Origin: Ignavibacteriales bacterium
GTDB lineage: Bacteria > Bacteroidota > Ignavibacteria > Ignavibacteriales > Ignavibacteriaceae
Direction: 5' to 3'
Assembly: GCA_003142915.1 (NCBI GenBank)
Contig: PLNZ01000213.1
Location: forward strand, 1,233-18,997
DNA: 17,765 bases
The notes under the pieces are model-generated. The model had not been told where the DNA came from. It ran no database searches and saw only the letters and a program-made list of their open reading frames with translations. Positions 1 to 6,272 of the stretch are shown piece by piece; the stretch's first letter is position 1; the number at the start of each line of letters is the position of its first letter. The position numbers and the translations under genes were made by a program.

Positions 1-239
1 TGTTTTTATATACAAATAATTTAACATTGGACTTTCATATACAATCAATAGCTGAAATGCTTCGTGTTGCAAAAGAAGTTAGGATATTTCCGCTGCTGGA
101 TTTTAATGCCATTCAGTCGCCTTATGTAGAAATTATTATGAATATTTACAGTAAAAAAGGGTATTCCGTAAAGCAATTGAAAGTTGATTATGAATTTCAA
201 AAAGGCGGCAATAAAATGTTGGTTATAAAACAAAGTTAA
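1..239 (+). CDS. C-terminal fragment of a probable SAM-dependent methyltransferase (5' partial)
   Basis: The reading frame is open from base 3 to a TAA at 237-239, so about 78 residues of the C-terminus are visible and the start lies left of the window. The segment around EMLRVAKEVRIFPLL, followed by a Ser-Pro-Tyr region and a YEFQKGGN motif near the end, resembles the C-terminus of a family of class I SAM-dependent methyltransferase-like proteins. There the conserved 'EVRIFPLL' and 'YEFQ+GGN.ML' patterns close the fold. No SAM-binding motif (GxGxG) can be seen because that part is missing, so the enzymatic call comes only from recall of the family's C-terminal signature. An internal ATG within the 'DFHIQS' region at about base 45 is unlikely to be the true start, since coding character continues upstream of it. 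The GNAT gene follows within 30 bases, so the two may be co-transcribed. Confidence 0.6.
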   Translation, partial: FLYTNNLTLDFHIQSIAEMLRVAKEVRIFPLLDFNAIQSPYVEIIMNIYSKKGYSVKQLKVDYEFQKGGNKMLVIKQS

Positions 240-267
240 AAAAATTCATATATTGAACAACAAGCAA

Positions 268-777
268 ATGGGCATAAAGAAATTTTCGGAAACAACCGAA
301 GGAACAATTTATAAATCATTATTATATGCATATTCTGAATTTCCGGAGTTAACGGATTTCTTTAAAGATAGCTGGTTAAATTTTGACAAATTTATATACA
401 ACAACTTATCATTTATGGACTATAATGGTTTTATAACCGTTGATAATAAAATAGATGGTAATTTTGTGATTGGATTTATGTCATGGGATCCACGTAAATT
501 ACCAATTTCTGTCGAAATTGGCCACAATTGTATAATTAAAAATTACCAGGGAAAAGGTTATGGGAAAAAACAATTATTAATTGGATTAGATATGATTAAA
601 AACATGAAACCCTTTAGAATCATAGTTAAAACCGGGAAAGTTGATTTTTTCAAACCTGCACAGCATATATACACATCTGCCGGATTTAAATTTAAATCAG
701 TAATAAAGAGAGATAATTTAGTGGTACCGGAAGTGATAGAATATGAATTTATACCGGACTCAATTTTATTATTATAA
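268..777 (+). CDS. GNAT-family N-acetyltransferase
   Basis: This is a 169-residue cytoplasmic protein that probably transfers acetyl from acetyl-CoA to an amine of unknown identity. The acetyl-CoA-binding motif A is visible at about residues 84-110: a beta strand (VEIGHNCII) followed by YQGKGYG, which fits the Q/RxxGxG/A pyrophosphate loop (Q94, G97, G99). A motif B-like end (about residues 128-142) carries AQHIYTSAGFK, matching the usual 'A..lYek.GF'. The length is normal for a single GNAT domain. I chose the ATG at 268 because the bases in front of it are A-rich, as is common where Shine-Dalgarno sites are not used. A TTG at 253 would add five residues and cannot be excluded. The gene lies 28 bases after the methyltransferase fragment. 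It looks more AT-rich than the envelope genes, which might reflect transfer, but I could not measure this. Confidence 0.82.
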   Translation: MGIKKFSETTEGTIYKSLLYAYSEFPELTDFFKDSWLNFDKFIYNNLSFMDYNGFITVDNKIDGNFVIGFMSWDPRKLPISVEIGHNCIIKNYQGKGYGKKQLLIGLDMIKNMKPFRIIVKTGKVDFFKPAQHIYTSAGFKFKSVIKRDNLVVPEVIEYEFIPDSILLL

Positions 778-849
778 CTGGAAGAAATCAAAAAAGTTAG
801 CTGAGATATTGAAATACAAATACATATATACATACTATCTTAATTTATA

Positions 850-864
850 TTATGCCCAGCATAA
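850..864 (+). repeat. Short inverted repeat downstream of the GNAT gene
   Basis: A perfect 6-base stem, TTATGC and GCATAA, closes a CCA loop. CTTA at 839-842 and TAAG at 866-869 could extend it past an asymmetric bulge. It sits 72 bases after the GNAT stop codon. There is no T-run after it, so a role as intrinsic terminator is weakly supported, and it could be chance in AT-rich DNA. Confidence 0.25.
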
Positions 865-1072
865 GTAAGGTTTACATAAGCAATTAAATTGATATAATGG
901 AATAAAAGATTACCAAAAAATTTTAGTTTACATCATCTATAATTTAAAGTAGTAAATTGAATTTCTCCAACTATTTAATCTTCTGAATTTTAACACACAA
1001 AAAAACAGAGAGTTGCCATTCAGTCATTCTCTTTACATTTTACTTAAATGTACTCATTAGTAATTAACAAAT

Positions 1073-1085
1073 CAGCGATTCGCTG
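1073..1085. promoter_or_regulatory. Palindrome upstream of the lexA promoter
   Basis: CAGCGA-T-TCGCTG is a perfect 6+1+6 palindrome, about 40 bases upstream of the lexA -35 element. It is GC-rich within AT-rich surroundings, which makes chance less likely. It does not match the palindrome inside the lexA promoter. It may bind another regulator, but no function is shown. Confidence 0.3.
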
Positions 1086-1125
1086 TACATCCATCACACT
1101 CCTAAAAATATTTTTTAAAAAACAC

Positions 1126-1156
1126 TTGACAGGTGAACATCCGTACACTATATTTG
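1126..1156 (+). promoter_or_regulatory. lexA promoter (TTGACA - 17 - TATATT)
   Basis: A perfect -35 hexamer TTGACA (1126-1131) is followed by a 17-base spacer and TATATT (1149-1154). Continuing two bases gives TATATTTG, which also matches the Bacteroidota -7 consensus TAnnTTTG. A transcription start would be expected around 1161-1163, about 35 bases before the lexA ATG. The palindrome at 1133-1148 fills almost the whole spacer, so a bound repressor would block RNA polymerase. Confidence 0.75.
1133..1148. promoter_or_regulatory. Putative LexA operator (SOS box) in the lexA promoter
   Basis: GTGAAC-ATCC-GTACAC is an inverted repeat with 5 of 6 arm positions complementary and a 4-base centre. 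It lies between the -35 and -10 elements of lexA. Its core, GAAC-N4-GTAC, resembles the Gram-positive-type SOS box GAAC-N4-GTTC with one changed base. LexA proteins usually repress their own gene, so position and symmetry both support an autoregulatory site. A half-similar stretch (CTGTAC-ATCC) occurs at 1083-1092 but lacks the right arm. The consensus for this organism is not known to me. Confidence 0.6.
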
Positions 1157-1196
1157 TGGTAGTAAACATATGAGCACTATTAAACGAGGTTATTGA

Positions 1197-1850
1197 ATGA
1201 AAGATCAGCTTACAGACAGACAGGAAGAGATTCTGAACTTTATAAGGCAGTTCCTCATTGAAAACGGCTATCCCCCTACTTTACGGGAAATTGGCAAAAA
1301 GTTTGATATTTCCTCCACATTTGGTGTGAAACGTCACTTAGATGCTCTTGTTAAGAAAAGGTACCTGAATGTAGAAAGCAATGCAAGCAGGGGTATTTCA
1401 TTCCAGAAAGATGATGAAAATGAAGCAAGGATGAACTTGTTCCAGCTTGAAAAAGATCACGGCTTTCGAAAGATACCCGTTGTTGGACGTGTTGCTGCCG
1501 GCTCACCAATTCTGGCTGAAGAAAATATTGAGGGCAATATAGTTATTGATTCCACATTTTCAAAAATGTCGGATGACTGTTTTGCACTTAAAGTAAAAGG
1601 TGATAGTATGGTTAACGCAGGAATCTTTGAAGGGGACCTGGTAATAGTTTCATCAAAAAGAGATGTTGTAAACGGCGATATCGTAGTTGCTTTAATCAAT
1701 GAAGAAGCTACAGTTAAAACCTATGAAAATAAGAACGGTAATATAAGATTGATTCCTCAAAACGATTTATATCAACCGATAGAGATATTAAACAATGAAG
1801 AGTTTAAACTCGCCGGTAAAGTAGTTGGTGTTGTCAGGTGGTTTAATTAA
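1197..1850 (+). CDS. lexA: LexA SOS-response repressor / autopeptidase
   Basis: LexA represses DNA-damage response genes and cleaves itself when RecA filaments form on single-stranded DNA. The protein has 217 residues, a normal length. Residues 1-65 form the winged helix-turn-helix (TDRQEEIL start; recognition region around SSTFGVKRHLDAL). The peptidase domain follows from about residue 93. The scissile Ala-Gly bond is visible at A101-G102 in VGRVAAGSP. The catalytic dyad is Ser137 in GDSM and Lys174 in ATVKT. All key residues are intact, so self-cleavage should work. The ATG has a GAGG (1186-1189) seven bases upstream and a strong promoter with an internal palindrome before it. Two small genes follow after 22 and 14 bases and are probably co-transcribed, which would place them under SOS control. 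Confidence 0.96.
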   Translation: MKDQLTDRQEEILNFIRQFLIENGYPPTLREIGKKFDISSTFGVKRHLDALVKKRYLNVESNASRGISFQKDDENEARMNLFQLEKDHGFRKIPVVGRVAAGSPILAEENIEGNIVIDSTFSKMSDDCFALKVKGDSMVNAGIFEGDLVIVSSKRDVVNGDIVVALINEEATVKTYENKNGNIRLIPQNDLYQPIEILNNEEFKLAGKVVGVVRWFN

Positions 1851-1872
1851 AAGTTGTAATAATGGAGTTAAT

Positions 1873-2121
1873 ATGAAAACAGAAATTTTTTCCTTAGCAA
1901 TATATAATCGTAATAAAGTAAGCTTTTTATACGGCTTAAATGAGGTTCTGCTTGACCCTTATTATATTTCGAGAGAGAAAAACGGTAAGAAAGTTATATA
2001 TGGCAGGGCGTTTAATTCAAGCGAGGTAAAGAAATTTGAGTATAAAAAAATAGCTAATATAAAAATAATAAAAGGCACAAAGTTTTCACCGATTATCCCG
2101 ATACTATCAAAGGTAGTCTGA
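1873..2121 (+). CDS. Small WYL-like protein in the lexA operon
   Basis: This 82-residue protein has no signal peptide or membrane segment. I do not recognise it with certainty. The spacing of hydrophobic and charged residues, AIYNRNKVSFLYG... followed by LLDPYYI, an IYGRAF strand and a KFEYKKIANIKI strand, resembles the five-stranded SH3-like beta fold of WYL domains (the 'i..r..v.f.Y ... v.P......g..yl.......r.f...rI..i' pattern). WYL domains usually sit in larger transcription factors and bind nucleic acid or ligands; this one lacks any DNA-binding domain. I chose the ATG at 1873, preceded by GGAG at 1864-1867; a longer frame upstream from 1825 would overlap the end of lexA. The gene begins 22 bases after lexA and ends 14 bases before the next gene, so the three look like one transcription unit. 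Confidence 0.6.
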   Translation: MKTEIFSLAIYNRNKVSFLYGLNEVLLDPYYISREKNGKKVIYGRAFNSSEVKKFEYKKIANIKIIKGTKFSPIIPILSKVV

Positions 2122-2124
2122 TAT

Positions 2125-2130
2125 AGGAGG
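2125..2130 (+). promoter_or_regulatory. Perfect Shine-Dalgarno site AGGAGG
   Basis: The sequence AGGAGG lies five bases before the ATG at 2136. It is the strongest ribosome binding site in the window and fixes the start of the third lexA-operon gene. Many other genes here lack a recognisable site, so this gene may be translated well once transcribed. Confidence 0.75.
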
Positions 2131-2135
2131 CTAAT

Positions 2136-2567
2136 ATGCTTGAACTAATGAAAAGAAGAACAATAGATTTACTTGTAGAACAATTCTGGAAAAGAGGTTA
2201 TTTAACAGTAAGCAGAAAGTTCGGAACCTATCTGCCGGAACCATCTAAAATTGGAAAATTTGATGTTGATGTTATTGCTAAGTATAAAAATAATTTTGCC
2301 ATTGGTATTACGTTAACAAACGAAGATATGGGCGATGCTTTAATAATCGACCGTTTAAATTTTCTTGCAACAAGGCAGACAAAATACACAAACAAAAAAG
2401 TGCTTTTATTCATTGGTGTTCCTTCGGCACTTTTCGGTAACGCCAAAATAATTGTGGAGAAGTTGGAACCTGAAGCAAGAAAAAATATCCGCCTGTTCCC
2501 AATAAATGAACAACCCGTTGTTCAGAGAAAAAGTAGCAGGGAAAAAAGAACAACGCTGTTTTCATAG
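2136..2567 (+). CDS. Hypothetical protein with degenerate PD-(D/E)XK nuclease-like fold
   Basis: This 143-residue cytoplasmic protein has no family I can name with confidence. The apparent order is an N-terminal amphipathic helix (residues 2-20), a hairpin of two strands around GKFDVDVIAKYKNNFAIGITL (about 40-60), a helix at 66-84, and a strand plus helix from KVLLFIGVPSA (88-98) onward. This matches the alpha-beta-beta-beta-alpha-beta core of restriction-endonuclease-like proteins. D43/D45 occupy the place of the first catalytic aspartate. The (D/E)XK position, however, reads G57-I-T59, so a nuclease would lack its metal-binding acid and lysine. It is therefore probably a catalytically dead binding protein, or a different fold altogether. 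The C-terminus is basic (RKSSREKR). The gene follows the WYL-like gene by 14 bases and probably shares the lexA promoter. Confidence 0.6.
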   Translation: MLELMKRRTIDLLVEQFWKRGYLTVSRKFGTYLPEPSKIGKFDVDVIAKYKNNFAIGITLTNEDMGDALIIDRLNFLATRQTKYTNKKVLLFIGVPSALFGNAKIIVEKLEPEARKNIRLFPINEQPVVQRKSSREKRTTLFS

Positions 2568-2584
2568 GGAATGCTTAATAAGCC

Positions 2585-2633
2585 GCGACTATTTTATGAA
2601 TGATTTGTTTCTGCAATGGTCGCCAAAAATAGT
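2585..2633. repeat. Overlapping inverted repeats after the lexA operon
   Basis: ACTATTTT (2588-2595) is the exact reverse complement of AAAATAGT (2626-2633). GCGAC (2585-2589) is the reverse complement of GTCGC (2619-2623). The two stems share bases 2588-2589, and their order means they cannot both form in one nested structure. The element sits 18 bases after the last gene of the lexA operon, so it may mark the 3' end of that transcript or be a worn dispersed element. Confidence 0.35.
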
Positions 2634-2747
2634 TATATAAGTTGATAAACAGTGCAATAACATTATTCTGTCCGACAGTAATTTATAATTGTTATCCGCT
2701 TTACGTTTCTTAGAAGTTCAAGTTTAATTCTTTCCTTTCTCCAATAT

Positions 2748-2770
2748 AATTAACTTATACACAGTTAATT
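2748..2770. promoter_or_regulatory. AT-rich palindrome upstream of uppS
   Basis: AATTAACT and AGTTAATT are perfect 8-base arms around a 7-base centre (TATACAC). The site lies about 130 bases before the uppS -35 element. It could be a binding site for a dimeric regulator of the envelope cluster, or a hairpin. AT-rich palindromes arise by chance more easily than GC-rich ones. Confidence 0.35.
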
Positions 2771-2901
2771 TCCGATGATTTTTTGTTTAATTAAATGTCT
2801 TTTATTTTTACCTTTCATAATATTATCCTGCATAATAATTTTAGTAGTTAAAGTTTCAGTTTTAATTGAAATTAAGATTATTTGGTCAATAATTACTTAC
2901 C

Positions 2902-2930
2902 TTGACATTAAAGAGTCATAAGTTTAATTT
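2902..2930 (+). promoter_or_regulatory. uppS promoter (TTGACA - 17 - TAATTT)
   Basis: TTGACA (2902-2907) is separated by exactly 17 bases from TAATTT (2925-2930). Read on, TAATTTTA differs from the TAnnTTTG -7 consensus only in its last base. The element ends 29 bases before the chosen uppS start and is the likely main promoter of the uppS-bamA-ompH run. Its layout is the same as that of the lexA promoter. Confidence 0.7.
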
Positions 2931-2949
2931 TACACGCTTTATCATTTTT

Positions 2950-2953
2950 GAGG
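2950..2953 (+). promoter_or_regulatory. Ribosome binding site that decides the uppS start
   Basis: GAGG at 2950-2953 lies six bases before a TTG at 2960. It overlaps an earlier TTG at 2948, which would leave that codon without a usable site. The spacing favours TTG 2960 as the real start. Confidence 0.6.
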
Positions 2954-2959
2954 ATAAAT

Positions 2960-3781
2960 TTGGGTAAGAAGCAATCGGAATCCGATGCAAAAATACAAGA
3001 AGAGTTAAAAAATTCGGGTGAAATTCCCAACCATATTGCTATAATAATGGATGGGAATGGCAGATGGGCAAGGAAAAGAGGGCTGCCGAGGGTAGCAGGT
3101 CATAAAAAAGGAGTTGACTCAGTAAGAGAAGTTACTCAAGCTTGTTCGGATATAGGAGTGAAATACCTTACACTATTCACATTTTCCACCGAAAATTGGA
3201 AAAGGCCCAAAGATGAAGTCTCAACTTTAATGCGTTTGCTTTTGAAGAGCGTTAAAGATAAATGTGATGAACTAATGCAGAATGATGTTCGTCTAACTAC
3301 TATTGGTGATGTTAAATCTTTACCTAAAGAGGTCCAAAAAGAACTCTACGACGCAGTTGAAAGAACAAAAAACAACAAAAAAATGACTCTTAATTTAGCG
3401 CTTAGCTACGGCGGAAGATGGGAAATTGTTGAAGCCGTTAAGAGTATAACATATAGTGTATGCGAAGGCAATTTGTCACTTGAAGATATAAACGAAAAAA
3501 TAATTTCCGAAAATTTGACAACTAAGAATTTTCCTGATCCTGATCTCTTGATAAGAACGAGCGGTGAATTTAGAATAAGCAATTTTATGCTATGGCAGAT
3601 TGCATACACGGAATTTTATGTTTCCGATGTGCATTGGCCGGGTTTTAACCGCAAGCATCTTTATGAAGCTATAAGGAATTTCCAAAAAAGGGAACGCCGA
3701 TTTGGAAGAGTCAGCGAACAATTAAATAAGAAAGACAAAGGTTTAAAGAATGTTTCCAGCCTTCATAAAGAGACGGTTTAA
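2960..3781 (+). CDS. uppS: Isoprenyl transferase, undecaprenyl diphosphate synthase
   Basis: UppS adds cis-isoprene units from isopentenyl diphosphate to farnesyl diphosphate, making the C55 carrier lipid used for peptidoglycan, O-antigen and other envelope glycans. The protein has 273 residues from the TTG at 2960. Visible family motifs are the diphosphate-binding HIAIIMDGNGRWA (catalytic D31), FSTENWKRP (76-83), the SYGGR loop (149-153) and the C-terminal RTSGEFRISN (199-208) with its conserved arginines R199 and R205. AYTEFY supplies the conserved glutamate (E218). The roughly 20-residue charged N-terminal extension before the core is ordinary. Its 3' end overlaps bamA by 32 bases, so the two are probably translationally coupled. 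In proteobacteria cdsA and rseP lie between uppS and bamA; both are absent here. Confidence 0.96.
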   Translation: MGKKQSESDAKIQEELKNSGEIPNHIAIIMDGNGRWARKRGLPRVAGHKKGVDSVREVTQACSDIGVKYLTLFTFSTENWKRPKDEVSTLMRLLLKSVKDKCDELMQNDVRLTTIGDVKSLPKEVQKELYDAVERTKNNKKMTLNLALSYGGRWEIVEAVKSITYSVCEGNLSLEDINEKIISENLTTKNFPDPDLLIRTSGEFRISNFMLWQIAYTEFYVSDVHWPGFNRKHLYEAIRNFQKRERRFGRVSEQLNKKDKGLKNVSSLHKETV

Positions 3782-6239
3782 ATATTTTTTTTTAATATTA
3801 TTATGTAATTTCTTTCCTTTATCGGCGCAGAATGCCCCGGTCAACTATAAAATCCTTGGTATTTCAGTAGAAGGCAACAAAACCGCTGATGCTGTTACTA
3901 TTATTGCAAACAGCGGACTTAAACTCGGGGATGAAATTCAATTGGTTGCTGATCAAAATATAATGAATGCAATCAAACAATTATGGACTTTAAATCTTTT
4001 TTCGGATATAAATGTTTATGTTGATAAGCAGGTTGCGGACGGCGTTTTCCTTCTTATTAAAGTAAAAGAATTCCCGAGATATGAAAAAGATGTCTTTATC
4101 GGTAATGATGCAGAAAGCACCGGCGATCTCCAGGCAAAAATTGATCTTCAGCGCGGGCAAATCTTAAAACCGCAAGAAGAAAATAAAATCAGAAACGATA
4201 TCCTTAAACTGTATGAAAAAGATGGCTATTTAAATGCTGAAGTTAATTTTGAGAATTTTGTTTATCATACAGCCGATACTACAAAAGATGATATCGAAGT
4301 AAAATGGAAAAATGAAAAAGACTCGACGGACGATTATACCGTTAAGTATGACCTGAAAGAAAATTCATATCTAAATCTCATTGACAAAATTAAAGACAGA
4401 ATTTTGCTGGTGATTAAAATAAATGAAAATCAAAAAGTTAAAGTGCGCCATATCGTATTTGAAGGTAATAAAGCTTTTTCAGACGATGATCTGAAAGGAG
4501 CATTGGATAATACTGAAGAAGCCAAATGGTGGAAATTCTGGAGCAGCGCTGAATTTGATCCTCAAAAATTTGAAGACGATAAAAAAGCTCTTACAACTTT
4601 CTACCAGAAAAACGGTTATAGGGATGGACAAATTGTTTCTGATTCGCTGATTTATTCAAACGACAAAAAAGATCTTACTATATTAATAAGCGTATATGAA
4701 GGCTCTCAATACTTTCTTCGAAATATAACCTGGGAAGGTAGTACTTATATTCCTGAAAGTGTTTTGAATGACCGGCTCGGTTTTAAAAAAGGGGATGTCT
4801 ACAATTATGAAAAATTCGAGCAAAACCTTCACGGCAACAAAGATCAAAACGACGTTGCCTCACTTTATTTAGACAACGGCTACTTGATGTTTAACTTAAA
4901 GACAACTGAAACTAAAGTTGGTTCTGATTCAATGGATGTAGATATCCATATAGATGAACACAACCAGTTTAGAGTTGGAAAAGTTAATATTGCGGGAAAT
5001 GATAAAACTAAGGATAAAGTTATCCGCCGTGAACTTTATACAATACCGGGAGAATTCTTTAACAGGGGACTTCTTTTAAGAAGCATCCAGCAGCTTGCCA
5101 ACTTGAAGTATTTTAACACGGAAAAATTATATGGCGCAGACGGTATAAATACTTCGATTAAAAACGACAGTACGGTAAATGTAACTTTTAATGTTGAGGA
5201 AAAATCCAGCGATTATTTAAATGCCTCTGTCGGTTATAGTGGAAGTTACGGCTTCAGCGGATCAATTGGTATTACACTATCAAACTTCTCTCTCGATCAG
5301 CCCTTCTCTTTGGGCGGCGGACAAATATTAAGCTTCAATTGGCAGTTTGGTGTAAGCAATATTTACAGGACTTTTACACTTGGATTTACGGAACCCTGGT
5401 TTATGGATACACCTACTATGCTTGGATTTGAAGTTTTTGATACCAGGCAGCAGTATGTTTATGATATGAGTGATGCAGGGGCAGATGTAAAACTTGGACG
5501 TAGATTAAGATGGCCGGATGATTATTTTTATATTCAAGGTATGCTCAGGTATCAATATAATGATATTCTCGATGGAGCAGGCGTATATTCGGATGGTATA
5601 ACTCATCAGTACACGGTTGGTGTAACGATAAGCAGGAAGAATGTTGATAACCCAATCTTTCCTTCAACCGGATCCAATGTATCGCTGGATGGGCAGCTTT
5701 CAGGAGGCGTGCTGCTACCGGGAGATCTTAATTATTACAAGGTCAGTTTTCTCTCGGAATGGTACAAACAGTTGTTTAATACAAACAGGTTAACTTGGTA
5801 TACTGCGACAGAGATGGATTATATTCATGAGTTGGACCAATTTACATCCACGCATATAAATCCTTTTGAACGCTTTATGATGGGCGGTAACGGGCTTGAA
5901 ATAGCTACTGTTCCCCTCAGAGGTTACGACGATAGGTCAATCGGACCTGCAAGCGGCGGTGATGTTGTAATAAGATATACTACTGAAATTCGTGTTGCAG
6001 TTACATTAGAACCTGTGCCGTTGTACTTTCTAACTTTTGCAGAAGCAGGCAATGTTTTTCTTGATCTTCAGCATACCGATCCGTTTGATTTGAGGCGTTC
6101 TGCAGGTGTTGGCGCAAGAATTATGATTAACCCTATCGGATTAATAGGATTTGATATGGGTTGGGGTTTTGACAGAAAAGCGGTTAATGGTAAAGACCCT
6201 GCATGGCTGTTCGCTTTCCAATTTGGCAAAGGATTTTAA
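3750..6239 (+). CDS. bamA: BamA/Omp85 outer-membrane protein assembly factor
   Basis: BamA is the central subunit of the BAM complex, which folds and inserts beta-barrel proteins into the outer membrane. The 829-residue precursor begins with a basic stretch and hydrophobic signal sequence (residues 7-25, cleavage near LSAQ). Five POTRA domains follow, at roughly 32-108, 110-225, 229-319, 320-403 and 407-484. They are marked by strands such as ILGISVEGNK, RHIVFEGNK and VGKVNIAGND. The barrel runs from about 488 to the end. The lid-locking loop 6 motif appears as LRGYDD (723-728, conserved Arg724), and the protein ends in a C-terminal phenylalanine (FQFGKGF), the beta-signal expected of a BAM substrate. 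POTRA2 carries an acidic insertion around 175-205. The ATG lies inside the end of uppS, with AAGG upstream at 3737-3740. The Skp-like genes follow. Confidence 0.95.
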   Translation: MFPAFIKRRFKYFFLILLCNFFPLSAQNAPVNYKILGISVEGNKTADAVTIIANSGLKLGDEIQLVADQNIMNAIKQLWTLNLFSDINVYVDKQVADGVFLLIKVKEFPRYEKDVFIGNDAESTGDLQAKIDLQRGQILKPQEENKIRNDILKLYEKDGYLNAEVNFENFVYHTADTTKDDIEVKWKNEKDSTDDYTVKYDLKENSYLNLIDKIKDRILLVIKINENQKVKVRHIVFEGNKAFSDDDLKGALDNTEEAKWWKFWSSAEFDPQKFEDDKKALTTFYQKNGYRDGQIVSDSLIYSNDKKDLTILISVYEGSQYFLRNITWEGSTYIPESVLNDRLGFKKGDVYNYEKFEQNLHGNKDQNDVASLYLDNGYLMFNLKTTETKVGSDSMDVDIHIDEHNQFRVGKVNIAGNDKTKDKVIRRELYTIPGEFFNRGLLLRSIQQLANLKYFNTEKLYGADGINTSIKNDSTVNVTFNVEEKSSDYLNASVGYSGSYGFSGSIGITLSNFSLDQPFSLGGGQILSFNWQFGVSNIYRTFTLGFTEPWFMDTPTMLGFEVFDTRQQYVYDMSDAGADVKLGRRLRWPDDYFYIQGMLRYQYNDILDGAGVYSDGITHQYTVGVTISRKNVDNPIFPSTGSNVSLDGQLSGGVLLPGDLNYYKVSFLSEWYKQLFNTNRLTWYTATEMDYIHELDQFTSTHINPFERFMMGGNGLEIATVPLRGYDDRSIGPASGGDVVIRYTTEIRVAVTLEPVPLYFLTFAEAGNVFLDLQHTDPFDLRRSAGVGARIMINPIGLIGFDMGWGFDRKAVNGKDPAWLFAFQFGKGF

Positions 6240-6272
6240 TAACTATTTATCTGAATGAGAGGTAATTAAAGA

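Larger units (their letters stand above)
778..1196. other. Gene-free region between the GNAT gene and lexA
   Basis: This AT-rich stretch of 419 bases has no supportable gene. It holds four small inverted repeats: TTATGC-CCA-GCATAA at 850-864, possibly extended by CTTA/TAAG; TACATTT-N5-AAATGTA at 1034-1052; CAGCGA-T-TCGCTG at 1073-1085; and the lexA operator-like palindrome at 1133-1148. The first could be a weak 3' hairpin for the GNAT transcript, but no U-tract follows it. The lexA promoter lies at the right end. The length and the clustering of palindromes near lexA suggest the right half is a regulatory region. Confidence 0.6.
2568..2947. other. Gene-free region between the lexA operon and uppS
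   Basis: This AT-rich stretch of 380 bases has no gene that I can support. It contains a pair of overlapping inverted repeats at 2585-2633 (see separate entry), an 8-base-arm palindrome at 2748-2770, and the uppS promoter at 2902-2930. No intrinsic terminator with a T-tract is evident for the lexA operon. Confidence 0.6.

Noticed and set aside
1034..1052. Hairpin TACATTT-N5-AAATGTA as a terminator for the GNAT gene
   Set aside because: It is weak, AT-only at most positions, over 250 bases from the gene and without a T-tract; it is noted only as part of the lexA upstream region.
1825..1872. Longer version of the WYL-like gene starting within lexA
   Set aside because: The ATG at 1873 has a GGAG upstream, while the earlier start would overlap lexA and add residues without coding character.
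2508..2523. Perfect palindrome GAACAAC-CC-GTTGTTC, resembling a GAAC/GTTC SOS box
   Set aside because: It lies inside the coding end of the nuclease-fold gene, and its half-sites are 8 bases apart rather than 4, so it does not fit a LexA site.
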